A stretch of DNA of 64,000 nucleotides from Cellulomonas fulva (GTDB lineage Bacteria; Actinomycetota; Actinomycetes; Actinomycetales; Cellulomonadaceae): positions 806,001-870,000 of the forward strand of contig NZ_JAHBOH010000001.1 in NCBI RefSeq assembly GCF_018531375.1, given 5' to 3'. Under the pieces are notes generated by a model, which saw nothing but the letters and a program-made list of their open reading frames with translations, had not been told where the DNA came from and made no database searches. Positions 25,881 through 34,898 of the stretch are shown piece after piece. Made by a program: the position numbers and the translations under genes. Each line of letters begins with the position of its first letter. The first letter of the stretch is position 1.

Positions 25881-26840
25881 ATGGGTGTGCGTCCGGAGCT
25901 GTCGGGGTTCGTGGCCGGGATGACGTGGGGGTGGACCGGGGTCCGGGGCACCTGGACCGACGAGGCCGCGGCGGAGTCGATGCGCCTCATGGTCGAGCGG
26001 ACCGCGACCACCTGGACGGCGGTGACGTTCGCCGCGCTGCAGGACACCGCGCACTCGACCACCGTGCGCTGGCGTGACGCTCCCACCGTCACCGAGGACG
26101 AGGTCCGGCACGCCATCCGCGCCGCCCGCGCGCTCGGCCAGCGCGTGCTCCTCAAGCCCGTGGTCAACTGCGCGGACGGCACCTGGCGCGCGCACATCAA
26201 CTTCTTCGACCACGACGTGCCGTGCGAGCCGACGTGGTCGGACTGGTTCGCGTCGTACGGCGAGTTCGTCGTGCACTACGCGCGCGTCGCGGCCGAGGAG
26301 GGCTGCGAGATGTTCTCGGTCGGCTGCGAGATGGTCCAGACGGACCGCCGCGCCGACGAGTGGCGCGCGCTCGTCGCGGCGGTGCGCGAGGTCTACCCCG
26401 GCCTGGTCACCTACAACTGCGACAAGTACCAGGAGGACCGCGTCACCTGGTGGGACGCGGTCGACGTCATCTCCTCCTCGGGCTACTACCCCCTGGGCGA
26501 CTGGGAGAACCAGCTCGACCGCATCGAGCCCGTGGTCGCGGCGCACGGCAAGCCGTTCGTCTTCCTCGAGGCGGGCTGCCCGAGCCGCAGCGGCTCGCCC
26601 GCCCTGCCGAACGACTGGGCGCTCCCCGGCGAGCCGGACGGCGAGGCCCAGGCGACCTGGTACCGCGAGATGTTCGCGACGTGCGCCGCCCGCGCGTGGG
26701 TCCGGGGGTTCGTCCTGTGGGACTGGCCCGCGCACCTGTACGACGAGCAGGACGCGCCGACCGACGACGACTACTGCCCGTTCGGCAAGCCGGCGGAGCA
26801 CGTCATCGCGCACCACTACCGCGCCGCCACGCCCTCCTGA
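25881..26840 (+). CDS. Glycoside hydrolase family 113-type beta-mannanase/mannosidase
   Basis: A 319-residue TIM-barrel glycosidase without a signal peptide, so probably intracellular, acting on imported manno-oligosaccharides. The acid/base is predicted at E150 (SVGCEM) and the nucleophile at E230 (FVFLEAGCPSR), close to the positions known for GH113 enzymes. GMTWGWTGVRG near the N-terminus and RGFVLWDWPAHLY near the C-terminus also fit. ATG 25881 follows GGGGGAGG. It stands alone between two copies of the hairpin family; no mannan transporter is nearby. Exact substrate is inferred from family. Confidence 0.82.
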   Translation: MGVRPELSGFVAGMTWGWTGVRGTWTDEAAAESMRLMVERTATTWTAVTFAALQDTAHSTTVRWRDAPTVTEDEVRHAIRAARALGQRVLLKPVVNCADGTWRAHINFFDHDVPCEPTWSDWFASYGEFVVHYARVAAEEGCEMFSVGCEMVQTDRRADEWRALVAAVREVYPGLVTYNCDKYQEDRVTWWDAVDVISSSGYYPLGDWENQLDRIEPVVAAHGKPFVFLEAGCPSRSGSPALPNDWALPGEPDGEAQATWYREMFATCAARAWVRGFVLWDWPAHLYDEQDAPTDDDYCPFGKPAEHVIAHHYRAATPS

Positions 26841-26867
26841 CGCGGCGCACACCGCTGCCCCTTCCGT

Positions 26868-26923
26868 CGAGAACGTCATCGCTCCGGCTCTGAGGGATCA
26901 GAGCCGGAGCGATGACGTTCTCG
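26868..26923. repeat. Intergenic hairpin family, copy 2 (perfect 26-bp stem)
   Basis: Arms at 26868-26893 and 26898-26923 pair over all 26 positions around the tetraloop GGGA. The core GAGAACGTCAT/ATGACGTTCTC is shared with the other two copies. It lies between the convergent ends of the GH113 gene and the ABC permease gene. Confidence 0.9.
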
Positions 26924-26957
26924 GCGGGGGTGGGGGCCGGGCCTCAGGCAGGCGCGG

Positions 26958-29528
26958 TCACTCGCTCGCGATCGCGTCCAGGGCGCGCATGCGGGCGGCG
27001 CGGGTCGCGGGCCACAGTGCGGCCAGCACCCCCACGACGAGCGCCAGCACCACCATCGTGAGCAGGCCGCCCCACGGGACGACGAGCTGGTCCAGCCCCT
27101 CGTCGGCGTAGACGAGCGGCAGGACCGACGCCAGGCTCACGCCCACCACCAGCCCGACGAGCGTGCCGAACAGCGCGGTGAGCACGGACTCGACCGTGAT
27201 GGTGCCGGCGAGCTGGAGCCGGCCCAGGCCGACGGCCCGCAGCAGCCCGATCTCGCGGGTGCGCTCGATCACCGACAGCGCGAGCGTGTTGACGATGCCC
27301 AGCACCGCGATGACCAGCGACAGGCCCAGCAGCGCGTAGAGGATCACGAGCAGCTGGTCGACCTGGCCGGCCATCTGGTCCACGAACTCGTCGCGGTCCT
27401 GCACCGACACCACGACGTACGGGGCGACCGCCGCGGTGACGGCGGCGCGCAGCTCGGCCTGGCTCACGCCCGGCGCCGCGTCGACGAAGATCGTGTCGAT
27501 GCTCTGCGCCTCGCCCGGCGCGAGCTCGTCGAGCACGGCCGGGGTGACGACCGCGCTGGACCCCAGCACCCGGCTGTCGAACAGCCCGGCGACCTCCAGG
27601 TCCCGCGAGCCGGCCGCCGTCGTGAGCGTCACCGTGTCGCCCACGGCCCACCCGTCGCCGACGAGGTTCGTGTTGAGCAGCGTCGTCCCGTCGGCCAGGT
27701 CCGCGGTGTCGCCCGCGGTCACGTCGACCGTCAGCACCGTGCCGAACGCGTCCGCGTCCATCGCGACCACGCCGGCCGCGTCCTGCGGCGTCGGCGCGAC
27801 GCCCGACGAGGGCGACATGCCCGCGTAGGTGAACGCGAGGGGCACCACGTCGCCGGCCTCCGGGAGCGCCGCGACGTCCTGCGCCGCGCCCTGCGGGACG
27901 ACGTAGGTGGCCGAGCGGACGACGAGGTCGGCGTCCGTCGAGCTCTCGACGACGTCCTTGAGCGACGCCTGCGCGGTGGTCGCGATCACGGACACGGCGC
28001 CGACGAGCGCCATGCCGATCATCAGCGCGCCGGCCGTGTTGGCCGTCCGGCGCGGGTTGCGCACGACGTTGCCCTGCGCGAGCCGGCCGACCGGGCGCAG
28101 CAGCGCGACGAACGGTGCGGCCATGGCCCGCATCGCCCACCGGGCGAGCGTCGGCGACGCGACGAGCACGCCGACGAGCACGAGCGCGGCGCCGGCCCCG
28201 AGCAGGCCGTCGGCCGCCGCGGAGTCCGGCCGCAGCGCCGCGGCGGCGACGCCGGCGGCACCCGCGGCGACGACCGCGCCGCCCAGCACGCCGCGCAGCC
28301 GCAGCGACCGCTCCTTGACCGTGACCTCGCCCCGCATGGCCTCGACCGGCGCGACCAGCGCCGCGGTGCGGGCGGGGAACGCGGACGCGACCGCGGACAC
28401 CACGGTGCCCAGGACCAGGCACCCGACGACGGTGCTGGTGCTCAGCGGGATGTCCGCCGTCAGCTCCATCCCGACGCCCGCGAGCGCCACCCGCAGCAGC
28501 GAGACCAGGCCGAGGCCGCCGAGGACGCCGAGGACGGACCCGACCAGCCCGACCACCGCCGCCTGCCCGACGACGACGCCGAACACCTGCGCCGGCGACG
28601 CGCCGAGCGCCCGCAGCAGCGCGAACTCCCGCACCCGCTGGCGCACCGACATCGCGAACGTGTTGGCGATGATGAACGCGCCGACGAACAGCGCGATCAG
28701 GGCGAAGATCAGCAGGAACGTCGTGACGAACCCGAGCATCTCGTCGATGTCCGACTGCATCGAGGCACGCAGCTCCGAGCCCGTGACCGCCTGCGCGTCG
28801 GCGCCGTCCGGGAGCCCGGTCAGCGCGTCGTCGAGACGCTGGGTCAGCGCGGCCTCGTCGACGCCGGGCTCGCCGTAGACGGCGACCGTCGCGACCGTGC
28901 CGTCGGGCGCGTACGCGTCGGCCGCGGCCTGCGGGTCGAGGAGCACGATCGTCGCGCCCGCCATGGGGCCGCCCGCGGTGACCTCACCGACCACGGTGAC
29001 GGGCCGGACGTCGCCGGCGATCACCACGCGCGTCTCGTCGCCCAGCGCGAGGCCGGAGGACGCGAGCGTCGCCTGCTCGAGCGCGACCTCGTCGGGACCC
29101 GACGGCGTCCGGCCCGCGACGAGCTCGAGGCTCGGGTCCCGCTCGTCGTACCCGAGGCCGAAGGACGGGGCCTGCGTGGACTGCACGGCGGTGCCGTCCG
29201 CGCCGACGAGCACGATCGAGCCCTGCACGTCCGGCAGCGCCAGCGCGACGCCGTCCACGGACGCGACGTCGTCGGCGAGCGTGAGCGGGACCGGGTTGCG
29301 CGCCTCGCCGACGCTGAACCCGTCGTCCCCGCCCGCGACCTGCGTGGCCCCGCGCAGGTACGCGTCGGCCGGCGCGGACGCCTCGACGATCCCGTCGAAC
29401 GTGCTGGACATCATGGTGCGCAGGCTGAACGTGCCCGCGACGAACGCGACGCCCAGCGCGACCGCCAGGACGGAGAGCAGGAAGCGGACGGCGTGCGCAC
29501 GCACGCCGCGGAGCGTGACGCGGAGCAT
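26958..29528 (-). CDS. ABC transporter permease, FtsX/MacB type (duplicated)
   Basis: An 856-residue permease with two FtsX-like units. An N-terminal helix (FLLSVLAVALGVAFVAGTFS) is followed by a ~230-residue outer domain and three helices (e.g. FLLIFALIALFVGAFIIANT). Two further helices lie mid-protein, then a second outer domain, with three more helices at the C-terminus (LLVILYALLGLSLVIAVLGI). This layout fits lipoprotein, peptide or antibiotic exporters. The ATG overlaps the stop of the ATPase gene by one base (TGATG), so the two form a coupled operon. Cargo cannot be inferred. Confidence 0.92.
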   Translation of the reverse strand: MLRVTLRGVRAHAVRFLLSVLAVALGVAFVAGTFSLRTMMSSTFDGIVEASAPADAYLRGATQVAGGDDGFSVGEARNPVPLTLADDVASVDGVALALPDVQGSIVLVGADGTAVQSTQAPSFGLGYDERDPSLELVAGRTPSGPDEVALEQATLASSGLALGDETRVVIAGDVRPVTVVGEVTAGGPMAGATIVLLDPQAAADAYAPDGTVATVAVYGEPGVDEAALTQRLDDALTGLPDGADAQAVTGSELRASMQSDIDEMLGFVTTFLLIFALIALFVGAFIIANTFAMSVRQRVREFALLRALGASPAQVFGVVVGQAAVVGLVGSVLGVLGGLGLVSLLRVALAGVGMELTADIPLSTSTVVGCLVLGTVVSAVASAFPARTAALVAPVEAMRGEVTVKERSLRLRGVLGGAVVAAGAAGVAAAALRPDSAAADGLLGAGAALVLVGVLVASPTLARWAMRAMAAPFVALLRPVGRLAQGNVVRNPRRTANTAGALMIGMALVGAVSVIATTAQASLKDVVESSTDADLVVRSATYVVPQGAAQDVAALPEAGDVVPLAFTYAGMSPSSGVAPTPQDAAGVVAMDADAFGTVLTVDVTAGDTADLADGTTLLNTNLVGDGWAVGDTVTLTTAAGSRDLEVAGLFDSRVLGSSAVVTPAVLDELAPGEAQSIDTIFVDAAPGVSQAELRAAVTAAVAPYVVVSVQDRDEFVDQMAGQVDQLLVILYALLGLSLVIAVLGIVNTLALSVIERTREIGLLRAVGLGRLQLAGTITVESVLTALFGTLVGLVVGVSLASVLPLVYADEGLDQLVVPWGGLLTMVVLALVVGVLAALWPATRAARMRALDAIASE

Positions 29529-30346
29529 CACCGCACCCCGGCGGGCGCGACGCCGGACGGCGCGACGGGCGTCGCCGCGGACTCGGCACGACGCGTGAGG
29601 GCGCCCAGGCGCTCGAGCACCGACTCGGCCGTGGGCTCGCGCAGCTCGTCGACGATCCTGCCGTCCGCCAGGAACAGGACGCGGTCGGCGTAGGAGGCTG
29701 CGGTCGGGTCGTGCGTGACCATGACGACGGACTGCCCGAGCTCGTCGACGCTGCGGCGCAGGAACCCGAGCACGTCGCGGGCCGAGGTCGAGTCGAGGTT
29801 GCCGGTCGGCTCGTCGGCGAACACGACGGCGGGCCGGGTGACCAGCGCCCGCGCGCAGGCGACGCGCTGCTGCTGACCGCCGGACAGCTCGCCGGGCTTG
29901 TGGCTCAGGCGGTCCTGCAGACCCACCGCGCGCACCACCGCGTCGAGGTGGTCGCGGTCGACCGGGCGCCGCGCGATGTCGAGCGGCAGCGTGATGTTCT
30001 CGAGCGCGGTCAGGGTCGGGACCAGGTTGAAGGCCTGGAAGACGAAGCCGAGCTGGTCGCGGCGGAGCCGGGTGAGCCGACGCTCGGACATCGCGGAGAC
30101 GGTCTGGCCGTCGACCTCGACCGTGCCGCCGGTCGGCCGGTCGAGGCCGGCCATGCAGTGCATGAGGGTCGACTTGCCGGAGCCGGACGGGCCCATGGTC
30201 GCGGTCAGTCGTCCGCGCTCGAAGTCCACGTCGATGCCCGCGAGGGCGTGGACCGCGGTGTCGCCGCGGCCGTAGGTCTTGACGAGCCCGCGCGCGGAGG
30301 CGATGACGTCGGGCGTGGGCGGGAGCGGGGCGGGTGCCGTGTTCAC
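29528..30346 (-). CDS. ABC transporter ATP-binding protein (LolD/MacB type)
   Basis: A 272-residue ATPase that powers the downstream FtsX-type permease. Walker A is GPSGSGKST, the signature LSGGQQQRVACARAL and Walker B VVFADEPTGNLDS; the Q-loop is FVFQAFNLVP and the H-loop VMVTHDPTAASYAD. A short disordered C-terminal tail (~30 residues) follows the usual end. The ATG at 30346 has no strong Shine-Dalgarno sequence. It diverges from the TsaC gene across 165 bp. Neither a two-component system nor a regulator gene adjoins the operon. Confidence 0.93.
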   Translation of the reverse strand: MNTAPAPLPPTPDVIASARGLVKTYGRGDTAVHALAGIDVDFERGRLTATMGPSGSGKSTLMHCMAGLDRPTGGTVEVDGQTVSAMSERRLTRLRRDQLGFVFQAFNLVPTLTALENITLPLDIARRPVDRDHLDAVVRAVGLQDRLSHKPGELSGGQQQRVACARALVTRPAVVFADEPTGNLDSTSARDVLGFLRRSVDELGQSVVMVTHDPTAASYADRVLFLADGRIVDELREPTAESVLERLGALTRRAESAATPVAPSGVAPAGVR

Positions 30347-30511
30347 GTGCTCGATCCTGCTCCCGCCCGGGAGCGGTGGCGATGGGGTTGTCCCCCGGGT
30401 CGACCCTGAACTTCTCCCAGGGACCTCTCAGGGTGCCGCTTGGGGGTCCTGACCTGGACAAACGTCCCGGTGCGGGTGCCCGTCGGGCTCGTCGGGCCTA
30501 CCCTGGCGAGC

Positions 30512-31132
30512 ATGGCCCGGTATCTCGACGTGCACCCGCAGGACCCCCAGCCGCGGCTCGTCGCGCAGGCGGTCGACGTGCTGCGCGGCGGCGGCGTCAT
30601 CGCCTACCCCACCGACTCCTGCTACGCGCTGGGCGCCTCGATGGGCTCGGCGGACGGAGCCGAGCGGATCCGCCGGCTGCGGCACCTGGACGACAAGCAC
30701 CACTTCACGCTCGTGTGCGCGGACTTCGCGCAGCTCGGCCAGCTGGTGCACCTCGACAACGCCGCGTTCCGCGCGATCAAGGCCGCGACGCCCGGCCCGT
30801 ACACGTTCATCCTGCAGGCGACACCCGAGGTGCCGCGGCGCCTCGCGCACGCCAAGAAGCGCTCGGTCGGGGTGCGGATCCCCGACCACCCGGTGGCGCT
30901 CGCGATCGTGCGCGAGCTCGGCGAGCCGATCCTGTCCTCCTCCCTGCTGATGCCCGGGCACGAGTGGCCGATGACCGAGGGCTGGCAGATCAAGGACGAG
31001 CTGGACCACGACCTCGACGCCGTCGTCGACGCGGGGGACTGCGGCACGACGCCGACCACCGTCGTCGACTGGACCTCCGGCGCCCCGGAGGTCGTGCGTG
31101 AGGGCGCCGGGGACCCCGACCGCTTCCGGTGA
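30512..31132 (+). CDS. L-threonylcarbamoyladenylate synthase (YrdC/Sua5 family)
   Basis: Makes threonylcarbamoyl-AMP for the t6A37 modification of ANN-decoding tRNAs. The 206 residues form a single YrdC domain, without the Sua5 C-terminal extension. Conserved elements are [50 protein letters not shown] and [13 protein letters not shown]. This sequence type matches the YciO-like branch of the family, where tRNA function is less certain. ATG 30512 is chosen since the domain begins there; the longer ORF adds unlikely residues. The stop overlaps the next start by 4 nt. Confidence 0.85.
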   Translation: MARYLDVHPQDPQPRLVAQAVDVLRGGGVIAYPTDSCYALGASMGSADGAERIRRLRHLDDKHHFTLVCADFAQLGQLVHLDNAAFRAIKAATPGPYTFILQATPEVPRRLAHAKKRSVGVRIPDHPVALAIVRELGEPILSSSLLMPGHEWPMTEGWQIKDELDHDLDAVVDAGDCGTTPTTVVDWTSGAPEVVREGAGDPDRFR

Positions 31133-31878
31133 GCGCCCCGCTCGTCGTCCCGCCCGGGGACCCGGACGCCGCCGGTTCCCCCGCGCTCGCCGCGCTCGAC
31201 GCGGACGTCGTCGTGTGCCGCGCGTGCCCGCGCCTGGTGGCGTGGCGCGAGCAGGTGGGGCGCGAGCGCCGGGCCGCGTTCCGCGACGAGGAGTACTGGG
31301 CGCGCCCGGTGCCCGGGTTCGGCGACGCGGCCGCGCGCATCCTCGTCGTGGGCCTGGCGCCCGCGGCGCACGGCGCGAACCGGACCGGCCGCATGTTCAC
31401 GGGCGACCGCTCCGGCGACTTCCTGTTCGCCGCCATGCACCGTACGGGCCTGGCCAACCAGCCGACGTCGGTCCGGGCCGACGACGGCCTGCGCCTGACG
31501 GGCATCCGCGCGACCGCACCGGTCCGCTGCGCCCCGCCCGCCAACAAGCCGACGCCCGACGAGCGCCGCGCGTGCGCGCCGTTCCTGGCGCGCGAGCTCG
31601 CGGCGGTCGACCCCGTGGTGGCCGTGGTGCTCGGGGCGTTCGGCTGGGCCGCGCTGCTCGACACGCTCCGCGACCTCGGCTGGGCCGTGCCCCGGCCGTC
31701 TCCGCGGTTCGCCCACGGCGCGGAGGTCGTCGTCACCCGCGGCGCCGGCGACGACGAGCGTAGCCTGACGCTGCTCGGCTGCTTCCACGTGAGCCAGCAG
31801 AACACCTTCACGGGCCGGCTCACCCCCGCGATGCTCGACGCGGTCCTCCTGCGGGCCCGCGCCCTGGCGGACGTCTGA
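31129..31878 (+). CDS. Uracil-DNA glycosylase family 5 (UDGb type)
   Basis: A 249-residue iron-sulfur DNA repair enzyme that removes uracil and other deaminated bases. Motif [20 protein letters not shown], and motif [14 protein letters not shown], are diagnostic of family 5. The Ala in motif A in place of the usual acidic residue is normal for UDGb. Cysteines VCRAC, RCAPP, RRACAPF and GCFHV provide the 4Fe-4S ligands. The GTG start overlaps the TsaC-like stop (GTGA), so the two are translationally coupled. It is convergent with the FBP gene. Confidence 0.93.
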   Translation: MSAPLVVPPGDPDAAGSPALAALDADVVVCRACPRLVAWREQVGRERRAAFRDEEYWARPVPGFGDAAARILVVGLAPAAHGANRTGRMFTGDRSGDFLFAAMHRTGLANQPTSVRADDGLRLTGIRATAPVRCAPPANKPTPDERRACAPFLARELAAVDPVVAVVLGAFGWAALLDTLRDLGWAVPRPSPRFAHGAEVVVTRGAGDDERSLTLLGCFHVSQQNTFTGRLTPAMLDAVLLRARALADV

Positions 31879-31902
31879 CCCCGCTCGGGGCCGGACGTCC
31901 GC
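31867..31902. terminator. Hairpin between convergent udg and FBP genes
   Basis: GCGGACGT (31867-31874) pairs with ACGTCCGC (31895-31902), and an inner CCCC/GGGG stem with loop GCTC continues it. It includes the udg stop codon and ends 9 nt before the FBP stop, so it can serve both directions. Confidence 0.6.
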
Positions 31903-31910
31903 CGGGCCGG

Positions 31911-32414
31911 TCACACGTCGCGCAGGACCTCGGCCAGGAAGCGGGCGGACCGCTCGCGCAGGCCCTCGATCCGGCGCGCGACCAGGGCGTGGCGCGCGTC
32001 CTCGTCGTTGCCCGCCTCGGTGCGCGTCGGCGGCCGGCGCACGTTGCTCGAGCACGTGAAGTGCGTGCACACGAGTGTGCCGACGGTGTTGCCGCGGCGC
32101 CCGGACGCACCGGCCCGGCGCGCCACGTAGAGGCTCACGTCCTCGGTCACGACGACGTCCTCGCACCACGCGCACACCGCGCGCCGGCGGATGCGCTCCT
32201 TGGCGTCCGTCGAGCGCAGGAGCACGCCGGTGGGGGTGCCGTCGAGGGGCACGATCGCGTACGCGACGAGCGGCGCCTTGCGGTCACGCCACCCGAGGTA
32301 GTCGAGGCGGTCCCAGTCCAGCGCGTCGAGGTCGGGCAGGACGGCGTTGGTCGCCTCGCGGCGGGACGCGTTCACGAAGGACGCGCGGATCTGCTTCTCG
32401 GTCAGGGGTTCCAT
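31911..32414 (-). CDS. FBP-domain protein (FusB-like EF-G-binding protein)
   Basis: A 167-residue protein of the FusB/FBP family, which bind elongation factor G on the ribosome and can release drug-stalled EF-G. An N-terminal helical domain (LTEKQIRASFVNASRREA) is followed by a C-terminal zinc-finger domain whose four Cys are visible as CAWC and CTHFTC (32050-32170 region). The ATG at 32414 gives the family N-terminus. An EF-G2 gene lies 6 kb away on the other strand, with no direct linkage. Actinobacterial homologues are annotated EF-G-binding but few are tested. Confidence 0.85.
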   Translation of the reverse strand: MEPLTEKQIRASFVNASRREATNAVLPDLDALDWDRLDYLGWRDRKAPLVAYAIVPLDGTPTGVLLRSTDAKERIRRRAVCAWCEDVVVTEDVSLYVARRAGASGRRGNTVGTLVCTHFTCSSNVRRPPTRTEAGNDEDARHALVARRIEGLRERSARFLAEVLRDV

Positions 32415-32894
32415 GGGTTCTCGGTCTTCCGGTCGGTGTCGACCTCCACCGCCACGGGACGACGAGGGCGCCGGGGCCGGTCGCGGCCCGGGGCGTGCTC
32501 GACCTCGCTGCACGGCGGGGAGCGGGCAGGGCGTCGGCCCCGCGTGACACGCCGGCTGGGCGCCGAGGACGGGTCAGGAGGGGTCGACGCGGAGGCGCGC
32601 GTCGCCTGAGCAGGCCGTGCCGGCCACCCCGCAACCTGCGATGCCGTGCATCCGCGTGCTCCTCGCCTGTCGTCCGGCCCTGTCGTACGGCTCTGTCGTC
32701 CGGCCCGTGCTCTCGCCCGTCCACCCGGTCGACGACGTGCTCGTCGTACCGGGGTCCGGACGTGCCGCTCGCTCGGCGGCCGCCGTCCATTGTGCCGCAC
32801 GCACCCGGGAGCACCGCGGTCGCGGCCCCGTGGACCGGCCCGTGGACCGGCCCGTGGACCCGCCCCGTGGACCACCAGGGGGTCGCCCCGTGGT
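32415..32894. other. Intergenic region with short tandem repeats (480 bp)
   Basis: No ORF here has convincing codon bias on either strand. Two short repeat clusters are visible: a 13-bp unit CCTGTCGTCCGGC three times at 32666-32704 with one or two changes, and a 12-bp unit CCCGTGGACCGG about 3.5 times at 32827-32873. The remainder would contain the promoter of the FBP gene, but no hexamers stand out. Confidence 0.6.
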
Positions 32895-33374
32895 CTAGCG
32901 CGGGCAGTGCCCCGGGAGCTCGTGACGCACCGAGTGCTCCAGGTGCGCGCGGATCCGGGCGTCGTCGAGCCAGCACGCCAGCGCGGGCACGTCCCGGGGC
33001 GCACGGGGCGCGTGGCCGGCGACGACGAGCGTCGGCCGCTCGAGCTGCACCGCGACCTCCTGCACGATCTCCTGGGTCCGCTCCAGGACCAGGCGTGCCC
33101 GCTCGTCGGGGTCGGGGTGCACGCGGGTCGCGGCGTCGTCGATCACCGACTCGGCCACGTGCGCCGCCTGCTCGCCGTCGAGGTCCTGCGCCAGCTCGCG
33201 CAGCCGCCGGCGCCGGAGCGCGAGCGCGAGCCGCGCGCTCACCCTCGCCGACGGCGGAGCCGCCTCGAGGCTGCGTCGTGCCCGGTCCACCTGCTCGGCG
33301 GCCTCGGCGTGCGTCACGGCCGCCGGGAGCCACTGCGCCACCGGCCTCCGCTGGGTCTGTGCCTGCGGGTTCAT
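32895..33374 (-). CDS. Hypothetical protein
   Basis: A 159-residue protein of unknown function, helical and charged. Notable stretches are [18 protein letters not shown] and [20 protein letters not shown], then a ~40-residue acidic/basic helix and a His-rich C-terminus. No signal peptide or membrane segment is seen. ATG at 33374 follows GAGGTGGTGACGAG. The ORF stays open 384 bp upstream, but that part overlaps the oppositely oriented F420 oxidoreductase gene and is a shadow. Confidence 0.5.
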   Translation of the reverse strand: MNPQAQTQRRPVAQWLPAAVTHAEAAEQVDRARRSLEAAPPSARVSARLALALRRRRLRELAQDLDGEQAAHVAESVIDDAATRVHPDPDERARLVLERTQEIVQEVAVQLERPTLVVAGHAPRAPRDVPALACWLDDARIRAHLEHSVRHELPGHCPR

Positions 33375-33510
33375 CTCGTCACCACCTCGGTGCGGGTCGG
33401 CGTTGACCCGCACCGGCATCGTCGCGCACCGCCGCGGGCCGGAGGTGGGACCGAAGACCCTCGAGCCGGTCGCGGGAATGCCGCCCCGCCGCCCGGGCGT
33501 TGCCACCGGC

Positions 33511-33948
33511 ATGCCGCTTTCCGGGGAGTACGCACCGAGCACGTCGCCGCACGCCCGCACGCAGGCCGAGCTGTACGAGGCCACCGACGGCGCCAAGGGC
33601 GCCACGATGAACGGACGGCCCGTGATCGTGCTGACCACGGTCGGCGCACGCTCGGGCAAGCTGCGCAAGACCGCGCTGATGCGGGTCGAGCACGAGGGCC
33701 GGTACGCGGTCGTCGCGTCCAAGGGCGGCGCCCCCGAGCACCCCGCCTGGTACCACAACCTCGTCGCGAACCCGCACGTCGAGCTGCAGGACGGTCCGAC
33801 GAAGAAGGACTACCTGGCCCACGAGGCCACGGGCGCGGAGCGCGACGAGTGGTGGGGCTACGCGCTGGAGACCTGGCCCGACTACGAGTCCTACACCCGG
33901 CGCACGGACCGCGTGATCCCCGTCTTCGTGCTGGTGCCGCAGGACTGA
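33511..33948 (+). CDS. Deazaflavin (F420)-dependent nitroreductase family protein
   Basis: A 145-residue flavin-fold protein of the Ddn/DUF385 family, which uses reduced cofactor F420 in actinobacteria. The start [11 protein letters not shown] is the usual family N-terminus. [43 protein letters not shown] covers the cofactor-binding core in pieces: the RSGKLRK loop and the KGGAPEHP turn. NPHVELQDG and [10 protein letters not shown] close the domain. ATG 33511 is chosen over two earlier in-frame starts. It converges on the aquaporin gene with 10 bp between stops. Confidence 0.9.
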   Translation: MPLSGEYAPSTSPHARTQAELYEATDGAKGATMNGRPVIVLTTVGARSGKLRKTALMRVEHEGRYAVVASKGGAPEHPAWYHNLVANPHVELQDGPTKKDYLAHEATGAERDEWWGYALETWPDYESYTRRTDRVIPVFVLVPQD

Positions 33949-33958
33949 GACCGCCCGC

Positions 33959-34696
33959 TCAGCCGAGCAGGAGCTTCCAGCCGCCGACGCCGATCAGGCC
34001 CGCCAGGACCGGCGCCGCGACGGGCACCCACGAGTAGCGCCAGTCCGAGCCGCCCTTGTGCTGCAGCGGCAGCAGCGCGTGCACGATGCGCGGACCCAGG
34101 TCGCGCGCGGGGTTGAGCGCCGGACCCGTCGGTCCGCCCAGGCCGGCGACCAGGCCCCACACCAGGAACCCCAGCGCCAGGTGGGCGGTGGCCGGCTCGT
34201 CGGCGGTGAGCGGCGAGTGCACGATCGCGAGGGCGCAGGAGAACAGCACCACCGAGCCGAGCAGCTCGTTGGCGAACCCGTTCGCGCGCGAGCGCGCCGC
34301 GTTGACGGTCGAGAACGTCGCCAGGATGTCGTCCGGGTCCTCGGTCCGGTCGTAGTACGGCTTGTGCGTCACGACGATCGCGAGCTGACCGGCCATCGCG
34401 CCCAGGAGCTGCGCGACGACGTACGGGGCCACCTCCGACCACGGGAACAGCCCCCACGCGGCCAGGCCGATGGTGAACGCGGGGTTGATGTGGTTGCCGC
34501 TGACGCCGCCGAACATGAGCGCCGGGATCATGACGCCGAACCCGTAGCCCATCGCGATCAACGACCAGCCGCCGCGGTACCCCTTGGAGCCCTTGAGGTG
34601 CACGTTGGCGACCGTGCCGTTGCCCAGGATGATCAGGATCGCGGTGCCGATGAACTCGCAGGCCAGCCGGGTCGCGAGGTCGTAGGACGGGTCCAT
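33959..34696 (-). CDS. Aquaglyceroporin (GlpF-type MIP channel)
   Basis: A 245-residue six-helix membrane channel for glycerol or other small polyols and water. Both half-helix NPA boxes are present: NHINPAFTIG and GPALNPARDLGPR. Asp after the second NPAR marks the glycerol-transporting group rather than strict water channels. The N-terminal CEFIGTAILIILGNGTVANV is also typical. No glycerol kinase or glycerol dehydrogenase gene adjoins it. ATG 34696 precedes the first helix; the upstream ORF portion is not coding-like. Confidence 0.92.
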   Translation of the reverse strand: MDPSYDLATRLACEFIGTAILIILGNGTVANVHLKGSKGYRGGWSLIAMGYGFGVMIPALMFGGVSGNHINPAFTIGLAAWGLFPWSEVAPYVVAQLLGAMAGQLAIVVTHKPYYDRTEDPDDILATFSTVNAARSRANGFANELLGSVVLFSCALAIVHSPLTADEPATAHLALGFLVWGLVAGLGGPTGPALNPARDLGPRIVHALLPLQHKGGSDWRYSWVPVAAPVLAGLIGVGGWKLLLG

Positions 34697-34898
34697 GGCC
34701 CCACCCTGGCAGGAGCGGGCGGTTCCGCGCACGCGCCACGGCCCCGTCGACGTGGTCCCGAGGTCGCGAGCCGACCCCAGCCCCCCGCCGCGCCCGCCGC
34801 TCCCCCGACCTTGGTCCCGCCGGACCCGTCCGCCACCGCCGGGGCCACGCTGACGGTGGCGCCGGCCGTGGCCGGACACGACGGGAGAGGGGCGGGGG

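Noticed and set aside
32617..32898. 93-residue plus-strand ORF in the gene-free region
   Set aside because: Made largely of tandem repeats, with no ribosome site and poor third-position bias.
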